A stretch of 64,000 nt of DNA from JAGXTF01 sp044224315 (GTDB taxonomy: Bacteria > Bacteroidota > Bacteroidia > NS11-12g > UBA955), in the NCBI GenBank assembly GCA_044224315.1, contig JBGAKR010000006.1, positions 190,608 to 254,607 of the forward strand. The letters run 5' to 3'. Each line of letters begins with the position of its first letter. The stretch's first letter is position 1. The position numbers and the translations under genes were made by a program. Below the pieces are notes generated by a model. It did not search any database. It was not told the DNA's origin and saw nothing but the letters and a program-made list of their open reading frames with translations. This document shows, piece by piece, positions 61,999 through 64,000 of the stretch.

Positions 61999-63126
61999 AT
62001 GAAAAATTCAACTTTTAATACCCGATTGCAGCAAGTGGACCACAAAGGCAACACTGTTATTTTAATTCAATTTCCAAAACAAGAAGCGGCCAGTAAAGCC
62101 GTAAAACAAATACCCGGCACTCGTTGGAGTCAAACCTATCAAAGCTGGTATTTGCCCTGGTCTGAAGATAATTTTAACAGCATTTTAAATACTTTTAGGC
62201 AGTTTGGATATGTAGATTACAGTGGATTTGGAATATCGGTAGTGGCATCTAAAAAACCCGCACACCTTCTCAATCCAAAACTGCCCACAGAAACCATAGA
62301 ACTTCTCGTACAATTCAAAAGATGGATGTTATCACGGAGGTATAGCGACAACACAATTAAAACGTACACCGAAGCTGTACAATGCTTTCTCAAATTCCAT
62401 ATAAACAAAACTGTATCAGCTATCAATAACCAGGATCTTTTGGACTTTAATAATGATTATATCCTTAAAAACAAACTGTCTTCTTCTTACCAAAACCAGG
62501 TAGTAAATGGGGTTAAGTTGTTTTTTAGGCAGATAGAAAACAGAAATTTGGATGTGGAGTTGGTGCATCGGCCAAAAAGGGAAAAAACGCTACCCAATGT
62601 GCTAAGTAAGGAAGAGGTCAAACAAATTTTGCAAGCACATTCAAATTTAAAACACAGGGTAATGTTGTCGCTAATATATAGCTGTGGATTGCGGAGAAGT
62701 GAACTATTGAATCTCAAACCGACAGATATCGAATCTAAGCGAAAATTAGTTGTCATCCGTCAATCAAAGGGAAAAAAGGATCGGATTGTGCCACTCTCCG
62801 ACAAGATATTACAAATGCTGCGAGAATATTATATAGCAGAAAAGCCCCAGTTTTGGCTATTCGAGGGACAAAAGAAAGGCGAGCCTTACGATGAAAGAAG
62901 CCTGGTTAGTGTTTTAAAACAGGCATTACACAAGGCTAAAATATCAAAACCGGTTACACTGCATTGGCTCAGGCATTCCTACGCAACGCATTTATTGGAG
63001 GCTGGAACAGATTTAAGATATATACAGGAAATTTTGGGGCATTCGAGCAGCAAAACCACAGAAATCTATACGCATGTAAGTATAAAGAATATTCAAAATA
63101 TTGTTTCCCCTTTTGATACACTATAA
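61999..63126 (+). CDS. Tyrosine recombinase, Xer-like, candidate integron-type integrase
   Basis: 375 residues. Residues 1-85 are an extra N-terminal beta-rich region (GTRWSQTYQSWYLPWSEDNF) of a Bacteroidota integrase group. Residues about 95-190 are a SAM-like core-binding domain. The catalytic domain has all six residues: Arg232 (CGLRRSELL), Lys257 (QSKGKKDR), His322 and Arg325 (LHWLRHSYATHLLEAG), His348 (ILGHSSSKTTE) and the nucleophile Tyr357 (IYTHV); it ends in SPFDTL. Compared with IntI1, the roughly 35-residue insertion just before the patch that leads to the HxxR motif is absent. The gene reads in the same direction as the cassette that follows. Xer-type activity is certain; that it works on the attI/attC-like sites downstream is inferred from position. 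Confidence 0.93.
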   Translation: MKNSTFNTRLQQVDHKGNTVILIQFPKQEAASKAVKQIPGTRWSQTYQSWYLPWSEDNFNSILNTFRQFGYVDYSGFGISVVASKKPAHLLNPKLPTETIELLVQFKRWMLSRRYSDNTIKTYTEAVQCFLKFHINKTVSAINNQDLLDFNNDYILKNKLSSSYQNQVVNGVKLFFRQIENRNLDVELVHRPKREKTLPNVLSKEEVKQILQAHSNLKHRVMLSLIYSCGLRRSELLNLKPTDIESKRKLVVIRQSKGKKDRIVPLSDKILQMLREYYIAEKPQFWLFEGQKKGEPYDERSLVSVLKQALHKAKISKPVTLHWLRHSYATHLLEAGTDLRYIQEILGHSSSKTTEIYTHVSIKNIQNIVSPFDTL

Positions 63127-63141
63127 AAAACGATATATTTG
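63112..63141 (+). promoter_or_regulatory. Pc-like promoter: TTTG-18-TATATTTG
   Basis: TTTG at 63112-63115 (inside the last codons of the recombinase), 18 nt, TATATTTG at 63134-63141. This is the Bacteroidota -33/-7 form and points into the cassette. In integrons the cassette promoter Pc sits in or next to the integrase gene. Confidence 0.7.
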
Positions 63142-63147
63142 TCAAAA

Positions 63148-63226
63148 GGATGGCAGCTATCATCCATATCTACCCAATTAAGGAGAATATGTATGAAAAA
63201 ATCATCCATATAAATAAGTTAGGCGC
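63148..63226 (+). other. attI-like site: two direct repeats and core GTTAGGC
   Basis: A perfect 11-bp direct repeat ATCATCCATAT at 63159-63169 and 63201-63211 (42 bp apart), then GTTAGGCGC at 63218-63226. GTTAGGC fits the integron core GTTRRRY, and two direct repeats upstream of the core are what attI1 has for IntI1 binding. A GGATG/CATCC hairpin covers the first repeat. The homology is to structure, not to attI sequence. Confidence 0.65.
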
Positions 63227-63247
63227 AATATTACAGACGACCGTTAT

Positions 63248-63682
63248 ATGGACAAGTCAACACTTGATAACATACTTGAAAAACACAAGGCGCAACCTGT
63301 TGGACGCGGTTACATTGATATCATTGTTTCCCGTGACAACTACAAAGACTTTATTTTCGACCTTGTGACATCTGGCTATAAAATCGACAGTGTAAGTTGG
63401 TGGGAATGGTGCGAGGACAAAAATGAAAGTAGATACGGGCTTGGTGGACCTGAAAGTGTTTTTTATAGAGGTTGGTTTTCCGAAATTCCTGTTAGGGTTG
63501 ACGACTTTAGTTTTTCGGCAGACACGACCAAAGAAAATATTGTACAGGAAATTCTAACTAAAATTGAATCAAAGTCAATTTCATTTTCAGACGAGACAGT
63601 AACATTTAAAGCAAGTAACTGGCTGACACCAGCAATTTGGTTAAACGTTGCTGACGACTGGAGAAACAAATACAGCGCCTAA
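63248..63682 (+). CDS. Cassette-borne small protein, unknown function
   Basis: 144 residues, family not recognised. The cassette's 5' boundary lies 29 bp before its ATG, a short leader as usual for cassettes. Composition: acidic, Trp-rich (VSWWEWCEDKNESRYG, FYRGWFSEIPVRVDDFSF, ASNWLTPAIWLNVADDWRNK), no signal peptide. The stop TAA at 63680 is inside GCCTAAC, the beginning of the attC-like site, which is typical of integron cassette genes. Its codon use differs from the neighbours (richer in GAC/ACA). Cassette genes are often orphan proteins or toxin-antitoxin and defence genes; I cannot tell which. Confidence 0.7.
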   Translation: MDKSTLDNILEKHKAQPVGRGYIDIIVSRDNYKDFIFDLVTSGYKIDSVSWWEWCEDKNESRYGLGGPESVFYRGWFSEIPVRVDDFSFSADTTKENIVQEILTKIESKSISFSDETVTFKASNWLTPAIWLNVADDWRNKYSA

Positions 63683-63809
63683 CACTGGTTTTGCGTCAGG
63701 CGGGCTGATGTGCAAACTTGTGCTTTGTGCTTCTAATGAACTTTAGTAATAAATTGAAACTTTGTGCTCTGAAACCCGCCCGAACGCAAAGCCCGAAAAC
63801 GTTATAAGC
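63677..63809 (+). repeat. attC-like recombination site, 133 bp
   Basis: Left box GCCTAAC (63677-63683, RYYYAAC), right box GTTATAAGC (63801-63809, GTT triplet). Inner arms TTTGCGT (63690-63696) with ACGCAAA (63784-63790), and GGCGGG (63699-63704) with CCCGCC (63775-63780), with a 2-versus-3-nt asymmetry between them as extrahelical base, and a 70-nt terminal loop. So the folded single strand has the form of an attC: paired outer and inner boxes, unpaired central spacer, extrahelical base, variable loop. The 9-mer GCGCCTAAC (63675-63683) is the exact reverse complement of the 5' junction GTTAGGCGC (63218-63226). Confidence 0.75.
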
Positions 63810-63826
63810 AAGCCTAAAAGACAACC

Positions 63827-64000
63827 GTGCAACCATCGGGCGGACACCAAAACGACCAGTCTTTTGACTTCCAAACTAACTTTCTGGCGACAAAAACTCG
63901 GTTGACAATTCGCTGTAACTTGCCACAGACCCAATCCAGTTTACCGACACTCAAGCCAACGCAAGGTTTTAAAAATTTTCCCACCGCACATTTTAAAAAA
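63827..64000 (+). CDS. Possible second cassette gene, cut by the window end
   Basis: A frame with GTG at 63827 is open to the last base (58 codons, no stop). It starts about 18 bp after the right box of the attC-like site, where a next cassette gene would begin. The product is Gln/Thr/Pro-rich (QSFDFQTNFLATKT, LPTLKPTQGF) and matches no family, and the GTG start is not supported by a clear leader, so this may be noise. Confidence 0.3.
   Translation, partial: MQPSGGHQNDQSFDFQTNFLATKTRLTIRCNLPQTQSSLPTLKPTQGFKNFPTAHFKK

Noticed and set aside
63743..63934. 63-codon frame on - at the right end
   Set aside because: Runs through the right arm of the attC-like site in the opposite direction; no family and no fit with cassette order.
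1..64000. tRNA or rRNA genes
   Set aside because: No cloverleaf with conserved TTCGAATC-like arm or rRNA signature was seen in the gaps; a covariance-model search would be decisive but could not be run.

Overview
The window is from a Bacteroidota (Bacteroidetes) chromosome. The evidence is: six secreted proteins ending in Por/type IX secretion (T9SS type A) sorting domains, a DUF7948/SBBP-repeat protein, a CarboxypepD-like/TonB-plug outer-membrane protein, LytTR and reg-propeller/Y_Y_Y signalling proteins, CHRD and LamG/choice-of-anchor-D proteins, and promoter -7 elements of the TAnnTTTG type. The genus cannot be fixed from sequence alone. I saw no rRNA, tRNA or CRISPR array.

Layout. 1-340 is the end of a LytS-type histidine kinase. 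341-12594 is an accessory block: Rhs-type toxin tips (1902-3269 on + and 9109-10263 on -) in inverted orientation, each coupled to an exported putative immunity gene (3270-3854 and 8060-9112), with a T9SS beta-propeller protein between them, then a small Gly/Pro/Asp-rich ORF and an IS3-family element (10844-12282) with a -1 frameshift transposase. At 12609 the core genome resumes with a LytTR response regulator, the likely former partner of the kinase at position 1, then a rhomboid protease. 14915-32765 (- strand) holds a bacterial alpha-2-macroglobulin lipoprotein, a four-CHRD protein, a 2463-residue LamG/choice-of-anchor-D protein, a small exported protein and BipA/TypA. 32943-45253 is mostly + strand: lipoproteins, a macrodomain, a VOC protein, a YdeI-like protein, a membrane class III nucleotide cyclase, release factor 3, T9SS cargo and a DUF3179 protein, with one - strand DHFR-like gene. 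45394-47415 is a GlxA/AraC regulator divergent from DinB and SRPBCC genes. 47551-52519 (-) runs SPFH, NfeD, outer-membrane receptor, Sua5/YciO. 53509-61404 has a collagen-like lipoprotein, a Yip1 protein, a NarL-type two-component pair and a LamG/T9SS protein.

The right edge (61999-64000) is the most remarkable part. A Xer-like tyrosine recombinase is followed by a TTTG/TATATTTG promoter, an attI-like region with two 11-bp direct repeats, a cassette beginning at GTTAGGC, a small unknown gene whose stop codon lies inside GCCTAAC (the exact reverse complement of the 5' junction), and an attC-like foldable site. This is the architecture of an integron, but with a recombinase lacking the IntI-specific insertion and co-oriented with its cassette.

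A second window-wide feature is a set of intergenic tandem repeats built on several different words but nearly always with a 7-bp period. They sit in many of the larger gaps and sometimes supply the stop codon of the gene before them.
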